Of a DNA stretch of 64,000 nucleotides, positions 24,121 through 32,172 are shown piece after piece (position 1 is the first letter of the stretch; each line of letters starts with the position of its first letter). This DNA comes from SZUA-545 sp050297855 (lineage in GTDB: Bacteria; Campylobacterota; Campylobacteria; Campylobacterales; SZUA-545). The position numbers and the translations under genes were made by a program. The notes below the pieces were generated by a model. It saw nothing but the letters and a program-made list of their open reading frames with translations. It was not told the DNA's origin and did not search any database. The stretch spans positions 124,001 through 188,000 of the forward strand of contig JBNKTC010000002.1 of the NCBI GenBank assembly GCA_050297855.1, in the 5' to 3' direction.

Positions 24121-24831
24121 ATGGATGATAAAAACGTAAAACTGTGGCAAGTGGTCTTAGCCATCATATCCCTGGCCCTCGTAATCGTCAGTATGGTCTA
24201 CTGGCTATACGGTAATGTAGACGGTATAAATGCAGGAGAAGAGAGTGAGAGCGCACAGCTGCAGGAACAGATTATTGAATACGAAGGGGAGATTACATCC
24301 CTGAAAGCAGAGAACGAACGGCTGCGCAACATGCCGCCCAAAGAGGTGATCGTCGAGAAAGAGTGCCCGGCCGAAACCGTCGGAGCCGTGGCCCAGACGG
24401 CCGAGTGTGCGCCGTGCTCCGAGTGCCCGCAGCCTGAACAGGTCAGCGTGGCAACGGACCACATGACACAAAAAGAGCTGGTGATCAAAAAGCCGATGGC
24501 AATCTCCACGACGGTCTGTACGAAGATGAAGATCGGAAAATGGGACATGCCGAAAAGCTGCCTCAAAGAGATCAAAAACTTTCTTGACAAGCGGCTGGAC
24601 GAAAACCGCGACTTCTTCGTCATCACCCCCATCGTCGATACGCGCAAATATAAAGGGAAGCAGCCCGAGCTTAAGCAGGCGGGACTGGGGCAGTACCGGG
24701 CCAACAGTGTCAAGCGGATGCTAAAGGAGAAGGTGGGGCCCAATATCCACATCTTCCAGAAGAACACGATGCAAAAGCACGAGATGCGGGGCTATGTCCT
24801 GGAGCTGTACCGGATCGGGCAGGCGGAGTAG
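24121..24831 (+). CDS. Membrane-anchored coiled-coil protein with OmpA-like C-terminal region
   Basis: A 236-residue protein. One membrane helix at about 10-30 (VVLAIISLALVIVSMVYWLYG), then a coiled coil (residues about 40-68, QLQEQIIEYEGEITSLKAENERLRN), a Cys-rich linker (CAPCSECPQP), and a domain from about 120. Its KNFLDKRLDENRDFFVITPIVD and KQAGLGQYRANSVKRMLKEKVG resemble the OmpA/MotB fold region (helix with RA..V...L) without the usual peptidoglycan-binding residues. The function is unknown; a cell-wall-related role is inference. Confidence 0.65.
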   Translation: MDDKNVKLWQVVLAIISLALVIVSMVYWLYGNVDGINAGEESESAQLQEQIIEYEGEITSLKAENERLRNMPPKEVIVEKECPAETVGAVAQTAECAPCSECPQPEQVSVATDHMTQKELVIKKPMAISTTVCTKMKIGKWDMPKSCLKEIKNFLDKRLDENRDFFVITPIVDTRKYKGKQPELKQAGLGQYRANSVKRMLKEKVGPNIHIFQKNTMQKHEMRGYVLELYRIGQAE

Positions 24832-24854
24832 GGGAGAACCCCGGGGTTTACTCC
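24825..24854. terminator. Hairpin spanning the stop codons of two convergent genes
   Basis: GGAGTA (24825) pairs with TACTCC (24849-24854), and inside it GGGG-AGAA-CCCC forms a GNRA-like capped stem. The stop codons of the coiled-coil gene (TAG 24829-24831) and of the minus-strand DUF5718 gene (24848-24850) lie inside the structure. A compact shared terminator is likely. Confidence 0.6.
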
Positions 24855-25690
24855 ACGCGCTGGTGTAGGAACGAGATCCCCGTCTTGTCCAGGTCGTTTG
24901 CCTCGGCAAAGGCCCGGATGTCGGCGTTGGCATATTTCGCCGCATCGTAGATGGCGATATAGATCTCGTCGCCGGGCTTGAGGTAGGTCGTTTCGCCCAC
25001 ATGGGTATAGCGGGTCGCTCCGATGGAGATGAGCGCTTTTTTAGGGTAGCCGTTGGCCTTGAGGATCGCAGCCAGGTCTTCGAGCGGCCCATTGTCTTTT
25101 TGGTCGTTCATCTTGGCCACCATCCAGGTGATCAACTTGCCGTAGAAGTAGGAGTACCCCAGTACCGGCGAGTCTTCGCCGTACTCATGCAGCTCGCCGT
25201 CACGTTTGAGGAAGCTGGCGATATGGAAGCTGTCCATGACGCCGCCCCGTTCAAAGGTGTCGATCTCAAAAAAGGTCGTGCCGACCCCTTTGGTCTCTTC
25301 TCCCCAGTTTTTCTTTTCACTGATCTTCTTGGCACCCTCTTTGCGGATCGTACAGTCGTTGTAGGCACAGAATTGTCTGGGGACGATATCCGTTACACTG
25401 TTGGCATTGTCGTAGACGATCTCGCACAGCAGTCCCACTTCGGGCTCCACCTGGAGGTTTTCACCCTGCTCCTTTTTAGGCATACGGATCGTGTCGTTGG
25501 AGAGGGGGAAGGTATGCAGAAATGTATCCGCATTATTGGGTTGGTAGAATGGGAAGAGCCCTTTTGGTGCGTTCTCTTCCTCCACCTCTACGTTGACGAA
25601 ATCGCTTACTTCGCCGGCCTGTTCGAGGTGGTTGGCAAAGTTTCCGGCGATACCGAAACCGATGATATCCTTAAAAGCGGCCAACTCCAT
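24848..25690 (-). CDS. DUF5718-type protein
   Basis: A 280-residue soluble protein resembling DUF5718 members: MELAAFKDIIGFGIAGNFANHLEQAGE at the start, PKGLFPFYQPN, QVEPEVGLLCEIVYD, and a C-terminal half with GEDSPVLGYSYFYGKLITWMV. The segment EPEVGLLCEIVY recalls the fumarylacetoacetate-hydrolase fold, which is only a weak hint. Function is unknown. Its start overlaps the stop of the ABC-F gene by one base, so it is translated with that factor. Calling the family from memory, I am moderately sure. Confidence 0.65.
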   Translation of the reverse strand: MELAAFKDIIGFGIAGNFANHLEQAGEVSDFVNVEVEEENAPKGLFPFYQPNNADTFLHTFPLSNDTIRMPKKEQGENLQVEPEVGLLCEIVYDNANSVTDIVPRQFCAYNDCTIRKEGAKKISEKKNWGEETKGVGTTFFEIDTFERGGVMDSFHIASFLKRDGELHEYGEDSPVLGYSYFYGKLITWMVAKMNDQKDNGPLEDLAAILKANGYPKKALISIGATRYTHVGETTYLKPGDEIYIAIYDAAKYANADIRAFAEANDLDKTGISFLHQRVE

Positions 25691-27294
25691 TATTGTGCAG
25701 ACCCTTTGGATTCGACGTATTCTTCGTAGGTCCCTTTGAAGTCGATGACGTCACCTTCGCTCGTGATCTCGATGATCCGGTTGGCAAAGGCGTCCAGGAG
25801 CTCACGGTCGTGGGTGACGCAGATAGCGTTGCCTTCGAAGTTGTAAAGCCCTTCGCCCAGTGCGACAATCGCTTCGAGGTCGAGGTGGTTGGTCGGTTCG
25901 TCCAGGACCAGGAAGTTCCCGCCCTCAAGCATGATTTTGGAGAGCATCATACGGTGTTTTTCACCCCCGCTGATCCCCTCGACGCTTTTTTCCTGCTGTT
26001 CGCCATTAAAGAGCATTCTTCCCAGGCAGTTTCGGATCTCGCTGATCTCCGCTTTTTTGTCAAACTCGCGCAGCCAGTCGTAGAGGGTCGAATCCCCTTT
26101 GATCCGGTCGGTCGTATCCTGTGGGAAGTAGCTGGGCTGTACGGTCGTTCCCCATTTGATCTCACCGGCATCGGGCTTGACACCGTCATCCATGATCAGT
26201 TTACAGAAGGTGGTTTTCCCCGCCCCGTTTGGCCCGATGAGGCCGATCTTATCGCCCTTTTCGATCTTGATATTCAGGTCTTTGAAGATCACGAGGTCGT
26301 CGTAGCTTTTGGAGACATTGACGAGCTCCAGTACCTCTTTCCCGATCTCGCGGTTTTGACTGAATACGATGCTCGGGTCCCGTCTGGAAGAGGGTTTGAT
26401 GTCGTCGATGTTGAGTTTATCCAGTTGCTTCTGGCGGCTTGTGGCCTGCTTGGCCTTGGAGGCGTTGGCGGAGAATCGGCGGATAAAGTTCTCCAGGTCC
26501 GCTTTCTCTTTGAGTTTCTTCTCACGGTCCATCTGCTGTTGTTTCATTGCCAGGTTGGCTGCGATATACCAGTCGTCGTAGTTACCGGTGAATTCGCGGA
26601 TCTTCTGGTAGTCCACGTCGAGGATATGGGTAACGACGGCGTTGATGAAGTGACGGTCGTGGGAGATGACGACCATCGTCCCTTCATGGTTTTTCAGCTG
26701 GTACTCCAGCCAGCCGATCGTCTCGATGTCCAGGTTGTTCGTCGGTTCGTCCAGGAAGAGGACGTCGGGTTTTGGAAAGAGTACCTGGGCCAGGAGGATC
26801 TTGAACTTATCGGCATTGGTCAGCGTACTCATCTTCTCCTGGTGGATCTCCGTAGGGAATCCGAGGTCCGAGAGGATCTTTTCGATGTGGACGTCCGCCT
26901 CGTAGGTCGGGTCCTCTTCGACGCAGACGATCTCCAGCTCCGCCAGGCGGTTGTTGACCGCATCGTCGGTGAAGTCGCCGTTGGTGTAGATGTCTTCCTT
27001 CTCCTTGATGGCGTCATAGAGGCGTTTGTTCCCGTAGAGAACAGCATCGGCCAGGGTGAAGTCCTCAAAGGCGTATTGGTTCTGCCCCAGGACGCCTACC
27101 TTGAGGCCTTTTTCGATGGAGACCTCTCCGCCGGAGGGTTCGATCTGCCCGGAGAGGATTTTCAAAAAGGTGGTCTTCCCGGCACCGTTGGCCCCGATAA
27201 GACCGTACCGCTTGTTGCGGTCTAGTTTAAGGTTGATGTTATCAAACAGCACGCGGCTGCCGTATCGCATTGTTAGATTAACTGTTTGTACCAT
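25690..27294 (-). CDS. ABC-F type ATPase (YbiT/EttA group)
   Basis: A 534-residue protein with two ABC domains in one chain and no membrane part. First: Walker A GANGAGKTT, Walker B VLFLDEPTNNLD; second: GPNGAGKTT, signature ISGGEKHRM, Walker B FLVLDEPTNHLD. Between them lies the linker MKQQQMDREKKLKEKADLENFI (PtIM region). ABC-F proteins bind the ribosome E site and adjust translation; the YbiT type is the best match. The first domain's signature is weak (LTNADKF instead of LSGG), which is usual in this subgroup. It precedes the DUF5718 gene. Confidence 0.92.
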   Translation of the reverse strand: MVQTVNLTMRYGSRVLFDNINLKLDRNKRYGLIGANGAGKTTFLKILSGQIEPSGGEVSIEKGLKVGVLGQNQYAFEDFTLADAVLYGNKRLYDAIKEKEDIYTNGDFTDDAVNNRLAELEIVCVEEDPTYEADVHIEKILSDLGFPTEIHQEKMSTLTNADKFKILLAQVLFPKPDVLFLDEPTNNLDIETIGWLEYQLKNHEGTMVVISHDRHFINAVVTHILDVDYQKIREFTGNYDDWYIAANLAMKQQQMDREKKLKEKADLENFIRRFSANASKAKQATSRQKQLDKLNIDDIKPSSRRDPSIVFSQNREIGKEVLELVNVSKSYDDLVIFKDLNIKIEKGDKIGLIGPNGAGKTTFCKLIMDDGVKPDAGEIKWGTTVQPSYFPQDTTDRIKGDSTLYDWLREFDKKAEISEIRNCLGRMLFNGEQQEKSVEGISGGEKHRMMLSKIMLEGGNFLVLDEPTNHLDLEAIVALGEGLYNFEGNAICVTHDRELLDAFANRIIEITSEGDVIDFKGTYEEYVESKGSAQ

Positions 27295-27387
27295 GTGTCT
27301 CGTTCGCTTTTAAATTTTTTGGTGATTTTAACAAAATCTTTATTTACCCTCCCGTAAAAATGGATAAAAATGCTCCGATATTAAACG

Positions 27388-27401
27388 AGTTGGTCCCAAC
27401 T
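27388..27401. promoter_or_regulatory. Inverted repeat in divergent intergenic region
   Basis: AGTTGG-TC-CCAACT, a perfect 6-bp palindrome between the divergent ABC-F and CheX-like genes. The same half-site CCAACT/AGTTGG recurs at 34106-34138 in front of the cetBA pair, in the opposite arrangement. It may be an operator; two occurrences are too few to prove it. Confidence 0.4.
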
Positions 27402-27511
27402 TAAGAATCTTTCACCGAAAATTATGTAAAATGGGCGAGCTTTGATTGATTTTTTTCATGACGATTGTGATGATAAATACAAATAGATGATAGTTTTCTA
27501 GTGGGAGTTTG

Positions 27512-28945
27512 ATGGCAACAAACGTTACGAAACCTAAGATTGTCCAGGATGTTGCCGTTTACAGTATCGGGCCGGAGATCGTTCCGGCAGCAGTAAATGT
27601 CTTTTTGAACAATCTGGAGCGACACCGGCCGATTTTACGGGGACTCAATGTCCGTGCCATTGTCTTTTCCCTCGCCGACATCGAAAAGTTTGACAAAGAC
27701 GCGTTTTTGCAGGTCGTGGAGCGGTTCGACATCCTGCAAAAAGAGCTGAAGGTCCTTACCGGGGTCGTGGGCTATACGGAAAAGCAGTTCGGCGTATTGA
27801 AGATGATCCTCAAAGACACGGCCGTCGCCCTCTTTAAAAATGTCCAGATCGCGACCCTGGCGGCGGGAACGTCGCGTGTGCGGAAAAGCAGCGCCATCCT
27901 CGTCTATTCCGAAGATAACGACGAAAAGAACATGATCACCTCCGAACTGATCAGTAACGGCTACTTTGTCATCCAGGCGCACAACTTTAACGACTTTAAA
28001 AAGAAATACGAGAAAAAGGGCTCCTACTCCCTCATCGTCGCCCAGAGCCGTTTCGGCGGGATGCGGGACGATGTCATGGTGCTCTATAACGACGGGGTCT
28101 ACTACTATACGGTCCGCGGGATCATCGACGAGACGATGTACAACCGTTTTGATTTCGAAGGTCACACCAAGCGCCTGGAAAAAGGGTTTAAGACCTTTGT
28201 GATCGATGCGACGAAGATCAGTACGATGGATGTCAAAGGGGCCCACTTCTTCCTGCGCCTGACAGAAGAGGCAGCCCGGTACGAGGCGATGATCTGCCTG
28301 GTCGGGATCGATTATGCCAAGGTCTACTCCAATGCGATGATCGTACTGGAAAAGTGCCATCTATGGGCCTACGACTCCCTCGAAGACGTGGCGGCGGACG
28401 ACGAGTTCCTCGAGCTCGCCCACAGCGGCCTGACACAGCGGGCCGGCAACTTCAAGCTGAGCAAGGATACCGCCTCCAAGCACCAGTTCTTCAGTTCGGT
28501 CCTGCAGGATACGGTCAAGACTTACGGCAAGTGGGCGCTGGAGACGGTAAGCCCGCAGGTGCAGCCGCTGGGCAAGCTGCTTGACCAGGATGTGACGATC
28601 GAGAACTCCATCTCCTTCGACGGGGACATCGACGGCAGCATGGTCTTCCTCTTCCCCCGAGAGACAGCCAAGATGCTCTCCACGGCCATGACCGGGGTGG
28701 ACAGCAAGGACCTGCTGGACGACGACCTCCTGGATGTCATGAGCGAGTTTGTGAACAGTGTCACCGGTAAGATCAAATCCTCCATCGTCAGGAAGAGGGT
28801 CTATATGTCTTTCTCCCTTCCCCATCCACATCTTTCTAAAGATGCGCAGCTGAAAAAGTTCCGCGATATCCACGGGGTGGTGCTCCAGGTGACCCTGGAC
28901 GAGCAGCCGATCTACATGTTCATCAGCGGCGGAAGACTGACATAA
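27512..28945 (+). CDS. CheX-like phosphatase protein with STAS-like N-terminal part
   Basis: A 477-residue cytoplasmic protein. The C-terminal domain (about 325-477) is of the CheX type and contains DVMSEFVN, an exact fit to the D/S-x3-E-x2-N signature of CheC/CheX phosphatases that dephosphorylate CheY-P. Residues 1-310 form two repeated units of mixed beta/alpha type with STAS-like patterns (RGLNVRAIVFSLADIEKFDKDAFLQVV; KTFVIDATKISTMDVKGAHFFLRL). Their ligand is unknown. It starts the cluster that leads to cvpA. ATG 27512 follows GGGAG with good spacing, preferred to TTG 27509. Confidence 0.85.
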   Translation: MATNVTKPKIVQDVAVYSIGPEIVPAAVNVFLNNLERHRPILRGLNVRAIVFSLADIEKFDKDAFLQVVERFDILQKELKVLTGVVGYTEKQFGVLKMILKDTAVALFKNVQIATLAAGTSRVRKSSAILVYSEDNDEKNMITSELISNGYFVIQAHNFNDFKKKYEKKGSYSLIVAQSRFGGMRDDVMVLYNDGVYYYTVRGIIDETMYNRFDFEGHTKRLEKGFKTFVIDATKISTMDVKGAHFFLRLTEEAARYEAMICLVGIDYAKVYSNAMIVLEKCHLWAYDSLEDVAADDEFLELAHSGLTQRAGNFKLSKDTASKHQFFSSVLQDTVKTYGKWALETVSPQVQPLGKLLDQDVTIENSISFDGDIDGSMVFLFPRETAKMLSTAMTGVDSKDLLDDDLLDVMSEFVNSVTGKIKSSIVRKRVYMSFSLPHPHLSKDAQLKKFRDIHGVVLQVTLDEQPIYMFISGGRLT

Positions 28946-28955
28946 GGGGCCGGCG

Positions 28956-29531
28956 ATTCTTTTAGACCTACTCATTCTTCTCCTCCTGGCATTTGCCGCA
29001 TACCTCGGGTACCGACACGGCCCTTCTGGGCAGCTTTACGACCTGGCCAAGATATTCCTGGGGCTTACCCTCGCATCCAAATATGCCGGAAGCTTCGGCA
29101 TATTCCTGACCCGTTCGGGGATCATCTACCCCGATACGTGGGCAGTGCTGCTTCTGATCGGTTTTTTGCTGCTTTTTATCCTCTATTGGGGGGCGGTCAT
29201 TGGGATCGAGTGGGGATACCGCCGCTACCTGGCCCAGAAGGCACAGCCCTTCAAGGCCCTCAGCGGCGGGGTGATCACACTGCTGGAGGCGCTGCTGCTT
29301 TTGACCTTCGGGCTCTTTATCCTATCCCAGTTCAAACCGGTCAAGAGCAACTTCTACCGCTACATGCACCAAAACAGCGTGATCTATCCCCCGATGGATC
29401 GCTTCTGCCGAAAGGTCGTGACGGTGGGTTTTGTCAATTCGCTTACCTCCAGCAGTTCGGGTACCAGCTCCAAAGAGGTGCTGCTCAATACCCTGACCGA
29501 TAAAAAGACCTACGAGATCCTGGGACGATGA
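28956..29531 (+). CDS. CvpA-family membrane protein with probable AUU start
   Basis: I extended this frame by hand. It is open from 28941 and reads ILLDLLILLLLAFAAYLGYR from 28956, the normal CvpA beginning (first helix with GYR), and continues with three more helices to residue 191 (ending LTDKKTYEILGR). No ATG, GTG or TTG exists in the correct position; AAGGGG at 28944-28949 is a good ribosome-binding site for the ATT at 28956. The first GTG, at 29145, would delete about 63 residues including two helices. CvpA proteins are poorly understood membrane proteins (colicin V production, envelope stress). It overlaps the phosphoesterase gene by four bases. Confidence 0.75.
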   Translation: MLLDLLILLLLAFAAYLGYRHGPSGQLYDLAKIFLGLTLASKYAGSFGIFLTRSGIIYPDTWAVLLLIGFLLLFILYWGAVIGIEWGYRRYLAQKAQPFKALSGGVITLLEALLLLTFGLFILSQFKPVKSNFYRYMHQNSVIYPPMDRFCRKVVTVGFVNSLTSSSSGTSSKEVLLNTLTDKKTYEILGR

Positions 29532-30667
29532 GGACCGCCGTCTTTTTCTCCATCTTTATCGGGGTCTTCGCCTTGATGAACCTCTACATCTACCGTCGTT
29601 TTGTCAGGCGCCTCGGTGTAGGGGAGGGAGCCAAGCGCGGCATGAAGTTCGGCCTGCTTTTCCTCTTTGCCAGCGAAGTGGGGTATGCACTCTCCTTCCG
29701 CCTGGATATCCTGCCCTCGTTTGTCTACTATATCCTCTCCACGGCGATCGCCGTCTCCTTTATGCTCTTTATCACGGCACTGCTGTACGACCTGCTTCAC
29801 GTCCTGCTCCACAAGACCCCGATGCAGAGCCGCCAGCGCGATGCCCTGAAGGTGCTGCTGGACCTGCTGATGATATTGCTCTTTTCGGTCTACCTGGTCA
29901 GCGGATTTGTCGGGGGACGCAGCGAACCGCTGCTGCGGACGGTAGAGGTGGCGGTCCCCGGTTTTCCCGTTGACGGGTTTGTCATCACCCAGGTGACCGA
30001 TGTCCATGTGGGCAATACGATCACGCGCGATTTTGTCGAAAAGATGGTGGCGACGCTTAATGCCCAGCAGAGCGACCTGGTCGTGATCACGGGAGACCTC
30101 GTGGACAGGGCGGTGGAGAAGGCCGCCTACGATCTGGAGCCGCTGAAGGATATCCGTTCGCGGTATGGTACGTTTTTTGTTTACGGGAATCATGAGTATT
30201 TCCACGGTTTCGAATCGATCGGGGAGCATCTGAAGAGCCTGGGTATCACGGTACTCGATGACCGGAGCGTCGTGATCGGCCAAGGGGCGGAGCGGTTTGA
30301 CCTGGTGGGGCTTAGGGACCGGGTCGGTGAGCGGATGGGCTTTGGGATCGCCGACCTTCCCAAGGCGTTTTCCGCGGTCGATCCTGCCACCCCGACGATC
30401 GTCCTGGCACACCAGCCGGTGATGATCGATCAGCTCGAGAGCTACCGGCCCGACCTCGTGCTCAGCGGCCATACACATGGGGGACAGATCTTCCCCTTTT
30501 CCTACCTGGTCAAACTGGCCCAGCCTTACCTGGCGGGCCTTTTCCGGCATAATGCCGAGACACAGATCTTTGTAAGCCGGGGGACCGGTTTCTGGGGCCC
30601 GCCGATCCGGGTACTGGCACCCAGCGAGATCGTCCGCCTCGTGATCAGACGGGCAAAAGAGGAGTAG
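29528..30667 (+). CDS. Membrane-anchored metallophosphoesterase (YkuE/YaeI type)
   Basis: A 379-residue protein. Four or five membrane helices occupy residues 1-130; the calcineurin-type phosphoesterase domain follows with VTDVHVG (D-x-H), GDLVDR, GNHEYFHG and GHTHGGQIFPFSY, all metal ligands intact. The YkuE/YaeI group removes phosphate from lipid or nucleotide substrates such as UDP-diacylglucosamine. The real substrate is unknown. It overlaps the CvpA gene by four bases (ATGA) and is four bases ahead of the next gene. Confidence 0.9.
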   Translation: MRTAVFFSIFIGVFALMNLYIYRRFVRRLGVGEGAKRGMKFGLLFLFASEVGYALSFRLDILPSFVYYILSTAIAVSFMLFITALLYDLLHVLLHKTPMQSRQRDALKVLLDLLMILLFSVYLVSGFVGGRSEPLLRTVEVAVPGFPVDGFVITQVTDVHVGNTITRDFVEKMVATLNAQQSDLVVITGDLVDRAVEKAAYDLEPLKDIRSRYGTFFVYGNHEYFHGFESIGEHLKSLGITVLDDRSVVIGQGAERFDLVGLRDRVGERMGFGIADLPKAFSAVDPATPTIVLAHQPVMIDQLESYRPDLVLSGHTHGGQIFPFSYLVKLAQPYLAGLFRHNAETQIFVSRGTGFWGPPIRVLAPSEIVRLVIRRAKEE

Positions 30668-30671
30668 AAAG

Positions 30672-31016
30672 ATGTTGGTACTGTTTTTGATTGTCGGGAT
30701 TGCAGGTGTTGCGGTCTTCTTTATGGAGCAGAAGAACCGGAAGGAGAACGAACGCCAGTTTGACGCGTTTGTAAGGGGTGTCAAGGGCAACGGCGAGCTG
30801 ACCCAGGAGGAGAAGCGCGAGCATATTAAAAACCTCTACCTCCTCAACGGGTTCAAGCTGCTCCAGGTCAATCACAAGTCGGTGACCGTATCCAAGAAGT
30901 ATTTTAGCCTGGGGGCCGCGATGATGTGGTTCGGGCTGCTGGGAATCGGCCTGGTCGCCTACCTGCTTTATGTGCTCTTTAAACGGCCCGAGGTCAAGAT
31001 CATCTTTTTTGATTAG
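30672..31016 (+). CDS. Hypothetical small membrane protein
   Basis: A 114-residue protein with a helix at the N-terminus (MLVLFLIVGIAGVAVFFM) and a second near the C-terminus (AAMMWFGLLGIGLVAYLLYVLF), with a charged middle segment QEEKREHIKNLYLLNGFKLLQ. The layout suggests two membrane anchors and a cytoplasmic helical loop. No family recognised. It lies between the phosphoesterase and the transglycosylase genes. Confidence 0.65.
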   Translation: MLVLFLIVGIAGVAVFFMEQKNRKENERQFDAFVRGVKGNGELTQEEKREHIKNLYLLNGFKLLQVNHKSVTVSKKYFSLGAAMMWFGLLGIGLVAYLLYVLFKRPEVKIIFFD

Positions 31017-31023
31017 GCAGAGG

Positions 31024-32172
31024 ATGCAGCGTAGAGACTTTTTGATCGGTTCGGTACTCACCTTTATCATGCTTTCGGGCTGTTCGGAGAAATACCAGAT
31101 GGTACGGCGCGGGGAGCGGGACCACCAGAAGCTTCGGGATAACGCGGGGGACCACCAGTATATCCGTTTCCGCCAGGAAGTGGAGAAGTTCCACCAGCAT
31201 GTCCGGAAACAGTGGGGGGACGATGCGGAGGTCTCGGGTGTGACGACCTTTGTCAAATACAACAACAAATTCAAAAGCCGTGCCACGATCGATTTTGCCG
31301 CGCGCAAGGTGACCGTCGAGACCACCGACGACGTCAATCCCGACGAGAGCCTCAAACAGGCGATCGTAGCGACGCTGCTGACGCCAAAGGATCCGACGAA
31401 GGTCGATCTCTACTCCGACAGCGACCCGGTCTACTACGGCGAGCCGTTTTTGCACGAAGAGGTGCTCGACCACGACGGCAAGGCGATCCGCTGGCCGTGG
31501 CGGGCCAACCGGTACGCCCAGCACCTGATCGATACGGCCAAGAAGAAGCGGACCGTCACGACCCAGGGCGGGGTGAAAAAGAGTGCCTATTACGTAACCT
31601 TCGATATGGTCGGGGCCGGGAAGTTCAGCGACGTCAAGGTCGCCCATGCCATGGGCAGGAAGTATAAGCCCTATGTCATGAAACAGGCCCGACGGTTTAA
31701 TCTCGATCCGAGCCTGATCTTTGCGATCATGGAGACCGAGAGCCACTTTAACCCCTACGCGGTCAGCTCCATTCCCGCTTTCGGCCTGATGCAGGTGGTA
31801 CCGGGGAGTGCGGGGAAAGATGCGTGGAAACTGGTCAAAAAGCGAAACGGAAGACCCAGCAAGCGTTATCTCTTCGACCCGGAGAACAACATCGAGATGG
31901 GATCGGCCTATCTCCATATCCTCCATACACGCTACCTGGCGGGGATCAAAAACAGCAAGTCGCGGGAGTACTGCGTGATCGCCGCCTATAATACGGGAAG
32001 CGGAAATGTCCTGCGTACCTTCTCACGCGACCGCAAATACGCGGTACGGGTGATCAACAGCCTGTCGCCGCAGCAGGTCTACAACCGGCTTAGAAGTTCC
32101 CTGCCGTACGAAGAGACGCGGCGTTATGTGAAGAAGGTGACCAGCGCCAAACAGCGTTACGTCTCCCTTTAG
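31024..32172 (+). CDS. MltC-like lipoprotein lytic transglycosylase
   Basis: A 382-residue lipoprotein (signal ending FIMLSGC, Cys20). Residues about 40-200 match the DUF3393 domain of MltC; the SLT domain follows with KQARRFNLDPSLIFAIMETESHFNPYAVSSIPAFGLMQV, where the Glu in ETESHF is catalytic, and AAYNTGSGNVLR. It cleaves peptidoglycan strands in the periplasm. It is slightly longer than E. coli MltC. ATG 31024 replaces the longer frame from 30970, which overlaps the upstream gene. It ends four bases into the convergent MCP gene. Confidence 0.88.
   Translation: MQRRDFLIGSVLTFIMLSGCSEKYQMVRRGERDHQKLRDNAGDHQYIRFRQEVEKFHQHVRKQWGDDAEVSGVTTFVKYNNKFKSRATIDFAARKVTVETTDDVNPDESLKQAIVATLLTPKDPTKVDLYSDSDPVYYGEPFLHEEVLDHDGKAIRWPWRANRYAQHLIDTAKKKRTVTTQGGVKKSAYYVTFDMVGAGKFSDVKVAHAMGRKYKPYVMKQARRFNLDPSLIFAIMETESHFNPYAVSSIPAFGLMQVVPGSAGKDAWKLVKKRNGRPSKRYLFDPENNIEMGSAYLHILHTRYLAGIKNSKSREYCVIAAYNTGSGNVLRTFSRDRKYAVRVINSLSPQQVYNRLRSSLPYEETRRYVKKVTSAKQRYVSL

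Noticed and set aside
25693..27225. 510-codon plus-strand frame over the ABC-F gene
   Set aside because: Antisense shadow of a well-supported ABC-F ATPase.
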